DNA of 64,000 bases, from contig NC_022998.1 in assembly GCF_000500935.1 (NCBI RefSeq), positions 682,001-746,000 of the forward strand. The letters run 5' to 3'. Below the pieces are notes generated by a model. The model saw only the letters and a list, made by a program, of their open reading frames with translations. It searched no databases and was not told the DNA's origin. Shown piece after piece: positions 22,411 through 34,095 of the stretch; the first letter of the stretch is position 1, and every line of letters starts with the position of its first letter. Position numbers and translations under genes: made by a program. This stretch comes from Spiroplasma apis B31. Lineage in GTDB: Bacteria; Bacillota_I; Bacilli_A; Mycoplasmatales; Mycoplasmataceae.

Positions 22411-23100
22411 ATGTCAGGTTTCGCACCAAAATTTTGTCCCACACATTTAAAAATTCACGTATGTGAGCTACAAAATGTAACTAAAAAGGTTTCTAATATT
22501 GAGAATGATTTAGGAGCTAAGGTAAGAAGGTTGCACGGGATACAAACAGAAGAAGAAAGACTTAAAGAAGAAGCAAAGCGAAAGCCACAAAAAGGTACTC
22601 TGGGAGATATTTTAGCCAGAGCTAAAGAAAAAATAAAAAAAGAAAAGGAAGAGTACACTAAAAAAACTGGGATTGATAGTGATACCGACTCTAAACCAGT
22701 TACTCAAGAAGAAATATCTGACAGAATGGCATCACTGAGAAGAAAAATGTTAGGAGGGGAAGATATTATCAAAACTGATAACTCCCCTATCGTTGAGCCT
22801 ATAACAACAAACAAAAATAAAAGTTCTTCACCCAAAAAACAAAAAAAATCTACACCTCCTATTAAAGAAGAAAAGTTAGAAGAATCAAACAAAAGTAAAA
22901 AATTATTCACAGAAGAAGAAACACAAGAGTTAATTCAAAACGCTGTTAAAGAGGCTTTAAAAAAAGTTGGGTATTTGAATGATACTAAACTAAAGACAGT
23001 TAAGACAACTTCTAGTAATACAAAAAAAACAACCAAACCACAAAATTTAAAAGAAAAAACAACAAATAATAATAGTAAAACAAAAAGTAAAAAATTATAG
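22411..23100 (+). CDS. lysine-rich low-complexity protein
   Basis: 229 aa. The first 40 residues carry two Cys (KFCPTHLKIHVCELQN) and could hold a small metal or folded knot. Then a long Glu/Lys coiled coil (about 48-90) and a Lys/Thr/Ser/Asn-rich disordered tail. RBS TGGAGG before ATG 22411. Convergent with coaE with one base between stop codons. Function unknown. Confidence 0.75.
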   Translation: MSGFAPKFCPTHLKIHVCELQNVTKKVSNIENDLGAKVRRLHGIQTEEERLKEEAKRKPQKGTLGDILARAKEKIKKEKEEYTKKTGIDSDTDSKPVTQEEISDRMASLRRKMLGGEDIIKTDNSPIVEPITTNKNKSSSPKKQKKSTPPIKEEKLEESNKSKKLFTEEETQELIQNAVKEALKKVGYLNDTKLKTVKTTSSNTKKTTKPQNLKEKTTNNNSKTKSKKL

Positions 23101-23101
23101 A

Positions 23102-23677
23102 CTAACTCATTAAGATTTCGTCTATAATTTTTTTTATTTGTTTATGAAATTGTGAAATATTATAATTATTTTTAATAACATAATCGAACTCACAATTTTT
23201 TAATTGTTCTTTTTGATACTTAGTTATTTTTTTAAACTCATTCATTCCCCTTTTATCTCGCTTCAAAGTATCAGAAAAACGTTTAGTTCATTTTTTCTTT
23301 AATAGTATTTTCTTATCAAATTTCATATCAATACCATTGATCATAGCAGCTTCAACAACTATCATATCTTTATCCATATTATTCGAAACTATTGTTTTTA
23401 TTTTATTTGAAATAAGCGGTCACATGAGAGATGTAAACTGGTTATTTAAAAATGTGTTATTAAATACAATATTTCTCAATATACTTTTATCAATTATATT
23501 ATCCTTTATTGCTTCTGAGACATTATTTTCAATGAATCTCACAACATCTTTGTGATATAAAAATTCTCTTGCTATTTCATCAGCTTCGATGATTAAAACA
23601 TTTTTCATAGTTTTAACATATTTTAATAAAGTTGTTTTACCACTACCAATAAAACCACTTACTCCTACCAGTTTCAA
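23102..23677 (-). CDS. coaE: dephospho-CoA kinase
   Basis: 191-aa kinase for the last step of CoA synthesis. P-loop VGVSGFIGSGKTTLL at residues 4-18, then IEADEIAREFL (substrate Asp), later WPLISNKI and VVEAAMINGIDFDKKILL, as in CoaE. RBS GGAGGG upstream of ATG 23677. The plus-strand reading of this stretch is a shadow. Confidence 0.9.
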
Positions 23678-23690
23678 AATAAACCCTCCA

Positions 23691-23716
23691 CAAAAAAATC
23701 TAATTTACATTAGATT
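23691..23716 (-). terminator. Terminator between membrane protein gene and coaE (minus)
   Basis: AATCTAAT-GTAA-ATTAGATT with a T7 run on the minus strand, four bases after the stop at 23720. Confidence 0.8.
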
Positions 23717-23719
23717 AGA

Positions 23720-25222
23720 TTAATTATATATTATTTTATTGGCATAATTAGATAGCTTTGTTTTGATAGGAGACATTAATTGAAGAACTTCTAGACAAGT
23801 ATCTCGATAATCTTCATAATCTTCAGCTTGCTTTGCTTCATCAAGTCTTCTAAGATAATTAGCTTCTTTTTGAATATGTCTGAAGTGAGTTGTCAATCTT
23901 TCTTTGATGCAGTATCCAACCTTTGCAAGTAATGCTTCTTTTCTGAATGCGATTGCAAATATTTGTTCTACAACACTTTCAGCAACTAAAATATTTCATG
24001 TTTCAATTGCAACTCAATAATCATTAATTAGTTCTGTTAAATCATCAAGATACCTTCCAAAAATATTTAAATCTTTTCTTTTGGTTAAATTTTCAATCAT
24101 TTTTACAAATCTTTGATCAGTATGTGTTAAATCTTGAAAATTCTCTTTGATCTCCTCAAAAATAAAGTTTCAGTTTTGTGAGTCTTTAGTTTTAACAATA
24201 AAATCATATTTATTCTTATTTTTTGTATAAAGACTGCTATTAGTATTTTTAGATATTTCAAGCATTTTCAATAATGTTCTATAATAATTTAAACATTTTC
24301 GCTTCAATTCTTCTTTCTCGTTACTCAACTCACTTGTTTGACTTTTGTTCTCTTTAGCTTCCAATATTATTGATTTCAGATTTGGCTTTTTAACATATTC
24401 ATACTCAGGAGTTAATTGTGTCCCAACGTATGCATCAATATCTTTTAAAACAGCTATATTGATATTTCATCAAGCACATTCTCCTATAATAACACCAATA
24501 AAAGATATAAATAATATAGGCAAAATTAACAATGTTGGTGTTAGAATTCACCCTCATTTTAATAATTCATTATCACCTGCTGTATAAATTAAACCATCAT
24601 AAAACCAAACCAAACTAGGTCAATAGAATGCTTTATAAAGTTTATCTGCTGATTCTGTTAATATATCTGACAAGGATTTTACAATTTCTGAATTAACCAT
24701 AGGAGTGCCTTTAAAACTATATTCTCATAAAAGTCCTATCGAGAATGGTGCAGAAGCATTCAAGGTGATTAAACTTCCTAATACCAACACTACTATACCT
24801 ATTCAACAAATTATCATTGTTAGTTGATAACCCCTAATAGGTTTAACTATTCTTGCAACTCCTTTTTTAGTTTTGTTATTATAACCTACATTATGAATAA
24901 TAATTCTGGTTAGAATCAAAAATAAAATTGAGCCACCTATAATCCACGGTAGATAAAATAATGTAAATTTATTTGGTACAAAAATAAAATAACCATCTTT
25001 GTAAAAAATAAAACTTAATATACTAGGCATTCTCTTGTAGTCTCTGTCATAGAATAATGAGTATATTTTTTCGAATGATTCATCAATTCCTGTTTCACCA
25101 ATAACTGCTGGTGAGAAAAACATTAGAGTTCCGAATAAGAGGTATAAAAAAGCAAAAATAGCTAGTGAAATTAACATAAATTTAGATTTTCTATTATTTT
25201 TTAAAATCTTTATTTTTTTCAA
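23720..25222 (-). CDS. multi-pass membrane protein, unknown
   Basis: 500 aa. N-terminal half has about five hydrophobic segments, such as FMLISLAIFAFLYLLFG, YLPWIIGGSILFLIL, WIGIVVLVLGSLITL and LILPILFISFIGVII. The C-terminal ~250 residues are a charged helical cytoplasmic domain. RBS GGAGG before ATG 25222. Read through seven or more TGA Trp codons. Not recognised; no transport motif seen. Confidence 0.8.
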
Positions 25223-25345
25223 AACATTTCCTCCAAAACTATCTTAAAGTTATTATATAATAACAAGTTATTTTATATAAGCAAATGAGTAATAAATAAT
25301 TAATTTAAGTGTGTTTATAAAAAATTATTAATTATATAACTAATA

Positions 25346-26650
25346 TTAATTATTCTTTTTAATTTTAGATTCAGTTATTGAATATTTTTTAATTAAAATC
25401 TCTTTTTTATGCTCATTAGATGCTTTAAAAGTGCTTATATAATTATTTCTATTATTATTGATTACATAAAACATTATATTTTGCCCTTTATTTATAAATA
25501 AACCTTCGTTTTCAAGTTGTCTTTTCATTCTTGATTTGTTTACAAATTTTCAGACATTTTTGTCAACCAATCTATTAATGATGGGTATTGATACCAAACA
25601 CAAACAAATAGAGAATGAAGTATCTGTAATATAATGCCCTCTCATAACAACCGTTGCAAAATTCATTGAAATTGCGTGTAAAGTTATGATATACATCAAT
25701 ATTATTTTATAATTTGATAACTTACGTTTTTTATTTTTTCCAACAAGTAAATAAATGAATGTTCCGTTAGTAAATGCTGATACAACATGACCAGAAGGAA
25801 AAGCATAATCAAAAAAACTTCGACCCGCAAAAGAGTTATTGTCTCGTAAAAAGAATGCATTAACTTTTCATCATGGTCATTCCCCGTTTATATTACTCGT
25901 ATAACCATTAGTTAATTCATCAAAACTGCCGAACCTTAAGCCTGAATTCAAATAACTTTGTTTTCAATCTTCGCTAAATTTAGAATAAAAATCACCAAAG
26001 AAGATATTGTAGTAATAAGGTCTACCAAATAAAACTTTTAAAAAAACAATAATAAAATAATTTAAAAAAACAAACATCAAACCTTTGATGGCGTCAATTC
26101 AATACTCTTGTTCAAAAATATCTTTACGCTTTGGGAACCTTACGATCATATAAAACATAATAAAAAATAAAAATGGTAGTTCGTAAGAAGAAGCAACTAA
26201 CTTACCAACAATTTTATATTTTATACTATCAAATATTTCTATATCATTACCTAAACCAATTCCATTGTCCACAAAAAACAAAGTACAAAGTTCATATGCT
26301 CATGCACTTAATCAAGCAGTCCCAGCAAAAATGATTATACTTTTTGTTAATCAATGTTGATTAGAGTATCAAGATGCTGGTTTTTTTATTCTCATATATT
26401 GAAAATGCGTTTGTAATAATATCGACCCTAATAATAAAAATAAGACAGATAAATCCATATTACCAGCCATCAAATAATACTGTGACCAATACTTTCAAAC
26501 TTCATAACTCAATGCTTTTTCAAATATTTTAGCTAACTCTAAATCATTTTCTCAAGGGCTTGCATAAATAAAAGCAGAGAGACTTAAAATAAACACAATT
26601 GCTCCGGGAATAAAAATAAACCTAAACATTTTTTTATCTTTGATAATCAT
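25346..26650 (-). CDS. PAP2-family membrane phosphatase
   Basis: 434-aa integral membrane protein. Residues about 240-370 carry the type 2 phosphatidic acid phosphatase signature: LKVLFGRPYYYN, then FAFPSGH-type FPSGHVVSA, then MRGHYITDTS (catalytic His and Asp). Around ten hydrophobic segments. Probably removes phosphate from a lipid such as phosphatidate or an isoprenyl diphosphate; substrate unknown. RBS GGAGGACC before ATG 26650. An N-terminal extension and a basic C-terminus are beyond the family core. Confidence 0.85.
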
Positions 26651-26693
26651 AAGGTCCTCCACAAATATTGCAAAAAATTTTTAACTAGTAATT

Positions 26694-27767
26694 TTAATAT
26701 TTTAAGAATTGTTCAAAGTCAAGTTTTAGATCTCGATAAGTAAGACAATCATTAATTAAACGAATTTGATTCTCTACAAGTTCGAATGGTTTAAACGAGA
26801 ATTTTTGAGTTTCTCCTAAATAGATACCCTCTTCTTCAATTATATGTTCAGGTTTTACACAAGCAGAAATATTTTCTCTATCCATTTTATTTTGACTAGT
26901 TAAATATTTAAACATAGGTCGGTACTCACCTCTACCAGGTCCCATATTAACTAAACCAAATGCAAATCTAGGATCAACAACAAAAACACTCAAAACATTT
27001 AATTTTGTTCTTTCATCCATAAAATGTGCAATTGTCTTGTTAGTAAGTAGGAATGAAGATTTTTCCAACATTGAGATTTTATACATTTTTAAAAAAGTAT
27101 TATTTACAATATTGTGAAAATAATAATCGACAAACTTATAATTTTGTTCAAGATCAACATCATTAGGAATTATTATTTGTTTTTTATATTCTTGTTCACT
27201 AAAATTTATTCCTGAGTTTTCTACATAATCATATAAACTTTCAAAAGTTCTAGAAGTAAATATGTAATCGTACATTTCAAATATAACATAACTTATTATT
27301 GATAAGATTGTTCTTCTAACTTCTGATGGTGTTTCTTTATTTACAGCATCGAAAAGTCTATATCTTTTATCCCTAGACACAAAAAAATATTTGTAGTCGC
27401 CATTTAGTAAACTAACTAAAAAATAGAAATATTTTATAAAAAGAACTTCTTTACCTGTCAAAGAAATATAACCATGTTCTTTATCTACTCTTCTTTCGAT
27501 TATAGACTTTGCAATTTTTGAGATTTGATTATATCTTTTATTTATTCTATCAATGTTAAAACTCGTGTCTCAAGAAAACAAAACATTTATAAGAGGTTCA
27601 TTGTATACATCAACTTCAATTATTTCATCTGATTGAAAATCTATATATTTAAAACATTTTGTACCGTCTTCTTTGGTACTTATTCATTTATCTAAAAAAC
27701 TACTTGGTAATATTAAGTTTTTTTTGATCCTTTTTTTTTCTGAAATTTCATTATACTTTTCGAACAT
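26694..27767 (-). CDS. hypothetical protein
   Basis: 357-aa soluble protein, no recognised family with confidence. The segment LLTNKTIAHFMDERTKLNVL followed by FVVDPRFAFGLVNMGP faintly recalls DUF4238-type proteins. ATG 27767 chosen for AAAGAGG eight bases upstream; an in-frame ATG at 27788 lies inside the preceding gene's end. Part of a minus-strand run down to the PAP2 gene. Confidence 0.7.
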
Positions 27768-27780
27768 GTTTTTATCCTCT

Positions 27781-28059
27781 TTACTCATTCTCAATCAATC
27801 ATAATTGTTTAGTTGGAGAAATCGGTGTTGCTGTAATTATGGTCTTCGTACCTATATCTATAACTAAAAAAATGTCTTTTTTATTAACTTTAATATAAAT
27901 GTATTTTGTAGTTTCAAAGTGTTCAGTTGAGCTTTCAATCAAGTCAAGTACCTTTTCTTTTAATAAAAACTCTTCTTCATTAGGCAGTAAAAGTCTTTGA
28001 CGAATTCTGTGAATGCTGTGGGTTGAAAAATTAAACTGACGACGATAATAATAACCCAT
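27781..28059 (-). CDS. small hypothetical protein
   Basis: 92 aa, basic N-terminus (YYYRRQFNFSTHSIHRIRQR) and an alpha/beta C-terminal part (KYIYIKVNKKDIFLVIDIGT). The His/Arg helix followed by two strands recalls small RelE/BrnT-like folds, but I cannot assign it. Start ATG 28059 follows AGAAGG. One TGA Trp near the end. Followed after 13 bases by the 357-aa gene. Confidence 0.65.
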
Positions 28060-28097
28060 AATACACACCTTCTAATTACTTTATAATATTATTATAA

Positions 28098-28131
28098 TGA
28101 AAAATCAAACTAAATTATATAGTTTGATTTT
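28098..28131. terminator. Bidirectional-looking terminator
   Basis: AATCAAACTA paired with TAGTTTGATT around a 7-base loop; T runs on both sides. On the minus strand it ends the 456-aa membrane protein gene. Confidence 0.7.
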
Positions 28132-28136
28132 TTTGT

Positions 28137-29507
28137 CTAATCATTTTTAGGTTTGTTACGACCTTCTCTTTTCTCTTTAATTTTTCTGTAGAAATTGTCA
28201 ACCTCTTCTTGATTTTCGTATAAAGTTGGATCCATTTGATATTTGCGACCTTGAAGAGCTTCATTAATTAGTTTTTGGTATTCTTGTGTAGCTCTGATAA
28301 CTTTTTGTCTATCTAATCTTGGATTAATTGAAATCAACACTATTAATGATGCGAATGATGCTATTAAAAATACAAATAATAGTCAAATAACCGCTTTTAT
28401 TAAAGGTAGATTAAATTTACCTACTAAGAAATCTACTAATCTTTTTATATCTCCATCATTTATTTGAATATCTTTTTGAGTAGAAAGGAGATTTGAAATG
28501 TTTTTTTCTAAATCATTCATACCAAAAATATATGAAAACCCGCCAATACCAGGTGTTATAACGATAGCGACAAGGAATATTACTGGAACAATAAGGTTAT
28601 AAATTGGAAAAACAAATTGTTCTCTGTATCTCTTCGGTGGTGCAACTATTGTATAAACAATTCATGAAAGCAGTAACATTATTAAAATAATCATAACGTA
28701 ATTGGCTTGACCTGATTTAATTCCTAGTAAAGAACCACTATCGATAATCCCTGTTTTTCCACCAAGGAATTTTCAATTTTCAAATAAATCTTTAATTTCA
28801 TCAACAGATGCTCCTACATTTTGTTTTTGAAATAAAAATAATAGATTAAGAACAAGATAGAACAACCCTGTCAAGCCGAACATAACACCAAATACCAATT
28901 TCACTCACCTAATATACTTAGGTTTAGTCAAATATGGGTAAAATCTTGGATCTTGCATTGGTGGGATCGGTATAGATTCACCCTGATAGTTATAGTTGTT
29001 GTTGAAATTTTGGTTGGTATTACTATTTGATTGATTAGGTTGTTCATCAGATTTGTCCACCACTTCAACAGTTGGGTTTTCTTTTGTATCTTCATTATAA
29101 AGATTTTTCATTTCTTCTGATACTCTACTATTTAATTGGATTTCTTTCTCACTGATATCAATCAAACTATTATTCAATTCATCTCTAGATACACTGTAAT
29201 TATTTAAACAAAAAGTAAGTGTATAAGAATAATCGGCATATATGTCTTCAAGTTTTTTATTATCTGGTTTTTCGAATTTGATTTTTTGTTTTAAAATGTT
29301 TACAATTGACTTTCCAAAAATAGGACTTCATTTTATATCCTTATACAAAGTCTTTTCTTCTACTTCTAAAAAAAGTAGATTGTTAACCATTTGAATTACT
29401 TGTTCTTTAAAATTATCATCCAAAACAATTTTTGTTCTTAATTTTTCATTCTTTACGATATTAAATAAAGAAATTACAGTGCTATCATATATTTTTTGTG
29501 CTTCCAA
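28137..29507 (-). CDS. membrane protein with disordered linker, unknown
   Basis: 456 aa. A helical N-terminal domain (~130 aa) leads to an Asn/Pro/Gln-rich linker (SNSNTNQNFNNNYNYQGES) and four hydrophobic segments, then a charged tail. I use TTG 29507 (AAAGGT upstream), in frame with later ATGs such as 29390. It follows holA after 25 bases, so likely in that operon. Function unknown. Confidence 0.7.
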
Positions 29508-29532
29508 GACAATCTTTACCTTTCAAATTATA

Positions 29533-30483
29533 TTAAACAAACATTTTTAACAACATTACAGAAGGAATAATCTTATTATCGATAATACCTTCTTTGATAC
29601 TTTTATCTAATATATATAACAATTTGATTTTATCATTAATTTGTGTGATATCTCACTTATTTTGCTCCATTAATTTTTGTATTCTGTAGGGATTTTGAGA
29701 CAAATATGAAGCTATTTGTGAGTTGCTTTGCCCTTCTTCTTTTAATATTATTGCGTTTCTTAGTATTATAAAACTATTTGCTAAAAGCATCAAAAACCCG
29801 AATATATCTTTATTACTTTCTGAGTAATCTTTTCAGCTTTTTAAAAATTTTTCAATATCATTAGTCAAAAATGCATTGGCTATTTCAAAAGTGTCATATT
29901 GCATATATTTGTTGAAAAATGAGTTAATAACTTCCTTAGTTATCTTTTTTTCTATGCTCAATAATTTGTTCAACTCATTTGAAAAAATAGACATGTCTAT
30001 CGGTATTAACTCTAAAAATGCTAAAATTGCATCTTCTTCAAACTCCTTATTTAAAGTGGTCAGTTTTTTTATAACTAATTCTTTTTTTGTTTCAAATGTT
30101 GGTTGATCAAGTTTGATAATTTTCACTTTACTTTCAAAAAGTTTAACTATTTTTAGCCTTTTTGAGATTTTTTCACTGTTTAAGGTATATATAAAGGTTA
30201 CATTATTTGATTTTAATTCTAGAAAATTCTCAATATATTTTAAATCAAAGTCACTATTTAATTTAACTTTTGATTCATTCATAAATCAGCAATCATTAAT
30301 AATTATTAGTTTTTTGGTATTAAATAAAGAATATGTTTTGGCTTGTTCATCGATATTTCTTATTGAGTGATCTATCAAAGAATATGTATATATTTCATAT
30401 TCTTGATCAGACGTTAGTTTTTTAGTTATTTTTTCTACTTGTTTTTTTATTAAATAATTGTCACTAGAATAGATAAAAAACAT
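29533..30483 (-). CDS. holA: DNA polymerase III delta subunit
   Basis: 316-aa clamp-loader subunit. Divergent but keeps the family layout: N-terminal FIYSSDNYLIKKQVEKI, then NNVTFIYTLNSEKISKRLKI, VIKKLTTLNKEFEEDAI, LELIPIDMSIFSNELNKL and EIANAFLTNDIEKFLKSW. It lies divergently next to rpsT, the usual holA-rpsT neighbourhood in Firmicutes and mollicutes. ATG 30483 has AAGAG eight bases upstream. Confidence 0.85.
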
Positions 30484-30544
30484 ACTTAACACTCTTCTTT
30501 CAATATAATTAAACACTATTTTTTGTAAAATATTGTATTTTTAT

Positions 30545-30573
30545 TTGTTTTGCTGTCCAAAATACTCTATAAT
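30545..30573 (+). promoter_or_regulatory. rpsT promoter
   Basis: TTGTTT and TATAAT separated by 17 bases, about 40 bases before the start of rpsT. Confidence 0.55.
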
Positions 30574-30615
30574 CATTTTGTATATGTGAAATTTTACTAT
30601 AAAGGGGTGAATTAG

Positions 30616-30858
30616 ATGGCAAATATTAAATCACAAAAGAAACGTATTTTAACTAACGAAAAATCTCGTTTGGCTAATAAAGCTTTTAGAAGTCAAGTCA
30701 AAACTGCTATCAAAAAAGCAGCACTTGCAAAAAAAGATGGACTTGAAGAACAAACAACTTTAATCAATACTGCAGTGAGTTTGATTGATAAATCAGTAAC
30801 TAAAGGAATTTGAAAAGCAAACAAAGCAGCTAGAGAAAAATCAAGATTGATGAAATAA
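30616..30858 (+). CDS. rpsT: 30S ribosomal protein S20
   Basis: 80-aa primary 16S rRNA-binding protein. Starts ANIKSQKKRILTNEKSRLAN, the conserved S20 opening, and ends KANKAAREKSRLMK. One TGA Trp (GIWKANK). RBS AAAGGGGTG. Single-gene transcript between holA and comEC, with its own promoter and terminator. Confidence 0.96.
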
Positions 30859-30867
30859 TTATTCTAT

Positions 30868-30890
30868 GAGAGTTTTATAACTCTTTTTTT
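30868..30890. terminator. Terminator shared by rpsT and comEC ends
   Basis: AGAGTT-TTAT-AACTCT with T7 on the plus strand. The comEC stop codon (30875-30877) lies in its loop. Confidence 0.7.
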
Positions 30891-32965
30891 ATTTCTCTAA
30901 CAATATTGTCATCAATTTCATATCTAAAGCTATGCCTAGAATATGTAACACTAGTTTTGCAGTGAGCTTCATTCAAAGTATTGATAGTTTCTATATTAGG
31001 GAAAGGTCTACTAGGAATATTTTCACCAGAAATAAAACAATACTTTGGTTTTAATAAGCTTATAAATTCTTTTGAACTACTTGTCTTACTTCCATGATGA
31101 CCTACTTGCAATAAATCCACTCCATTTCCAATAGATTCTATAAATCTTTTTTCCGTTATAACTCTATATTCTCTTTTCTTAGTAGTGTCACCCGTAAACA
31201 CCTTTTTTCTATTTTCAATTTTGACGACTGAAATTTGTGAATTATCGTTCTCATCTTTATTTCCATTTTCGACAAAGTTGTCTATTTTTAAATCCTTATA
31301 ACTAAAATATTGCACCTTGTCATAGTTGTAAAAAATATTTTCAATATTATATTCATCCTTGATAGTTTCCAATAAATTATAATGGTCCTCATGATTATGT
31401 GAAATAAAAACAGTATTGACAGTACGAACCCCTAGATAGTTCAAATAATCTTTTAAAAGGTTTTTACCATAACCACCCTTACCTTTACCTGTATCAAATA
31501 AAAAAGCTTCACCACGATGTATCAATACAAAACTGTTTCCATTACCAACATTTAACATATCAACTGATGAATAGTTTAATTTAAATTGATTTCATTGAAT
31601 CATAAAAAATATGATTAATAGTAACGTCCCTTTTATTAAATTTTTTGTTATTCTACGAGCTAATTCACTTTTCACGAAAACAAACAAACACAAATAATAA
31701 GCAAATATCAAAAAAACACTGAAATGTCCACAGTGAGTAATGACATTATTAGTTTTCAAGAAAGCGACTGTCTCATTTAAAGTGGAATAAAAAAAAGTAA
31801 ATATAGGATCAAGAAACTGAAGAAACCCAAAAAAAGATAAAAAATAGCAAATAGAAATATTTGGAAGCAAAAACATTTGTTGTATTTCACTTATTCAAAA
31901 AACTTTATAATCTAAGTACATTTGAATAGGAATAAACACTAAATTTAAATTTATAAAATTCAATACTATATTAGAAAACATTCTTCTATTTTGAAACTTT
32001 TTTAAAAACACAATAACTACCGATGAGTATATAAAACCAATATTATATACATATAAAGGGTCTCAAATTAGCATTATACTCCATACCAAGGAGTTTTTTA
32101 TTGTCCGTTTCAGAGTGATACCCCTTATTTTGGCAAACCAATTTATGAATGAAAATATAATAAATTTCAGTAAAATGCTTGGTCACCTTAATAAATAACA
32201 ATAAATCAAAAGTAAAAAAGTAAAAATTACTTTATACTTTTGAAGTTTTTTGCATTTTCTAAAAATTACTTTATCAAAAATCAAAGCTATACCGTATAAA
32301 TAAAAACCACTCAGATTTAACATAAAACTTAAACCTAACTCAACAAGATTTTTATAGATAGGGTCATTTGTTCTTTGTTGATAGAAAAATAGGTTCATCA
32401 ATTCAGTACCTTGAGTGTTTTTAAAGAAATAATAACGTAAATTATGGAAGCTATACTTTTCAATTGTATAATTCATTATTTCATAGATAACATTTTTGTC
32501 ATTTAAATAAGAACCAAAGTCAAACTCTCAAAAGTTAGCATAACCATTGAGTTTTTTAAACTCCCCTATTATCTTTACATACTCCCCTACCGCTAATTTT
32601 ATCTCCCCTACTCTTAAATAATATTTATCTAGTCCCTTTGATAAGAGGAAATAGTTATCTTTGACATCATAGACTTGGTAAAAATTTATACTATTGATTA
32701 CAAACAGATTGTATTTATAGAAAATCAAAAATAGACACAAAAATATAACCCACACTATTAGGAATTTATAGCTATTTTTGATATCAATCAGGTATGTTAA
32801 AAATAGAATTGAGTAAATTGATCAAGTAAAATAATCAGAATTAAGTTTCTTTGTTAAACAAACTAATACAATATTAATAGCTGTCAATATGATGTAGTTA
32901 ACATTAGTTAACCAAACGCCATAAAGCTTCTTTAAAAAACTGCCTATTATAATCACTCCCAACAT
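30875..32965 (-). CDS. comEC: ComEC/Rec2 DNA-uptake channel
   Basis: 696-aa protein, full in one frame once TGA is Trp. N-terminal membrane and OB-like part (FYQVYDVKDNYFLLSKG), then the competence membrane domain with about eight segments (MLNLSGFYLYGIALIF, WDPLYVYNIGF). The C-terminal metallo-beta-lactamase domain has FISHNHEDHYNLLETI (HxHxDH intact), VFTGDTT and LLQVGHHGSKTSSS. It would carry single-stranded DNA across the membrane. ATG 32965 overlaps the upstream gene by 62 bases. No comEA or com pilus genes here, so competence is unproven. Confidence 0.88.
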
Positions 32966-33431
32966 AGATTTTTTTAAGTTTTGTTAAACACATTTCGAAA
33001 CTTAATGAATAATCTGTAAATATTTTTACGGTTTTATTACTAACATTGGTTGATATTCCCCTAGTTTCAAAAAAGCCTACGGTAGTTTTAAATCTTGATA
33101 CTTTTATAGTTTGTATATGTTCTTTTGGCAATAAGTTAATTATTTTTTTACTTTTGTAATCTTTGTTATTTTCTACGTAAAAAATATTATACAAATGTAG
33201 TAGTTTATTTTTCTTTAATAAATCATACTCATCTTTTGCATCTTTTAAATTTTCAATATAATCAGGCATAAGATTTTTATCCTTTAGTTGTATGTTATAT
33301 TTAACTTTCAGAGTAATCTTATTGTCAATTTTATTTATAGTTGCCGTACTGTTGTTACGAGTAAATAAGAAAATACAAAATGCAATTAACAACAAAATTA
33401 AAATAATAAAAAAGTAATGAATCTTTTTCAA
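32904..33431 (-). CDS. single-pass membrane protein upstream of comEC
   Basis: 175 aa from TTG 33431 (GGAGGG upstream): an N-terminal membrane segment (YFFIILILLLIAFCIFLF) and an extracytoplasmic domain. Position just before comEC and the anchor-plus-domain layout recall ComEA. I do not see its helix-hairpin-helix motif, so it may be a diverged partner or something else. Overlaps comEC by 62 bases in another frame. Confidence 0.65.
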   Translation of the reverse strand: MKKIHYFFIILILLLIAFCIFLFTRNNSTATINKIDNKITLKVKYNIQLKDKNLMPDYIENLKDAKDEYDLLKKNKLLHLYNIFYVENNKDYKSKKIINLLPKEHIQTIKVSRFKTTVGFFETRGISTNVSNKTVKIFTDYSLSFEMCLTKLKKIYVGSDYNRQFFKEALWRLVN

Positions 33432-33458
33432 AGTACCCTCCACAAATATATTCGTACG

Positions 33459-33556
<98 letters not shown>

Positions 33557-33567
33557 TTTATAAAATA

Positions 33568-34095
33568 TTAAGATTGTAGTTTTTTAAGATGCACACAATC
33601 TTTTGAGGGTTTATTGTATTTGTTGATAGTATCATAATACATTCCAGTCTTTATGAATCCTGCTTTCTCCATGACTCTTTCCGATGGTACATTTTCAATA
33701 TCGTGTAAAGCATATATTTTTTTATATTTAAATTTTTCAAATGCGAAGTCAGTTAAAGTTTTTACAGCCTCTGTACAATATCCGAGGTTTTGAAAATTTT
33801 TATTAACAACATAACCTATTCCATAATCTTTCTCATAACTTCTTATATTTATCGCTCCTATAACCTTGTTATTCTTTTTTAATTGAATTAAAAACTTTCC
33901 TTCTGGTTCATTTAAATAATATTCTTGAATATTTTTTTCTGTATCAGTAATTGATTTATGTACTTCAAATGAAAGAAAATAATTTATCTTTTCGTCACTA
34001 CAATATTCAAATATATCATGTTTATATTTTTCTTCACACCGAATTAAATTAATTCTTTCACCACCAATGAACTTAATTGGTTTTCATTTAATCAT
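33568..34095 (-). CDS. GNAT-family N-acetyltransferase (RimJ/RimL-like)
   Basis: 175 aa. Opening ERINLIRCEEKYKHDIFEY, the beta-strand motif FLIQLKKNNKVIGAINIR, the acetyl-CoA loop VVNKNFQNLGYCTEAVKTL and the end motif NVPSERVMEKAGFIKTG match RimJ/RimL-type acetyltransferases. Acetylates a protein N-terminus, amine or drug; substrate unknown. Start ATG 34095 overlaps the valS stop by 8 bases, so expression is probably coupled and under the valS T-box. Confidence 0.85.

Noticed and set aside
23337-23555. Plus-strand open frame inside coaE
   Set aside because: Antisense shadow of a well-supported gene; same for similar frames across valS and holA.
32904-33431. Annotating the gene before comEC as comEA
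   Set aside because: No helix-hairpin-helix motif could be seen; position alone is not enough.
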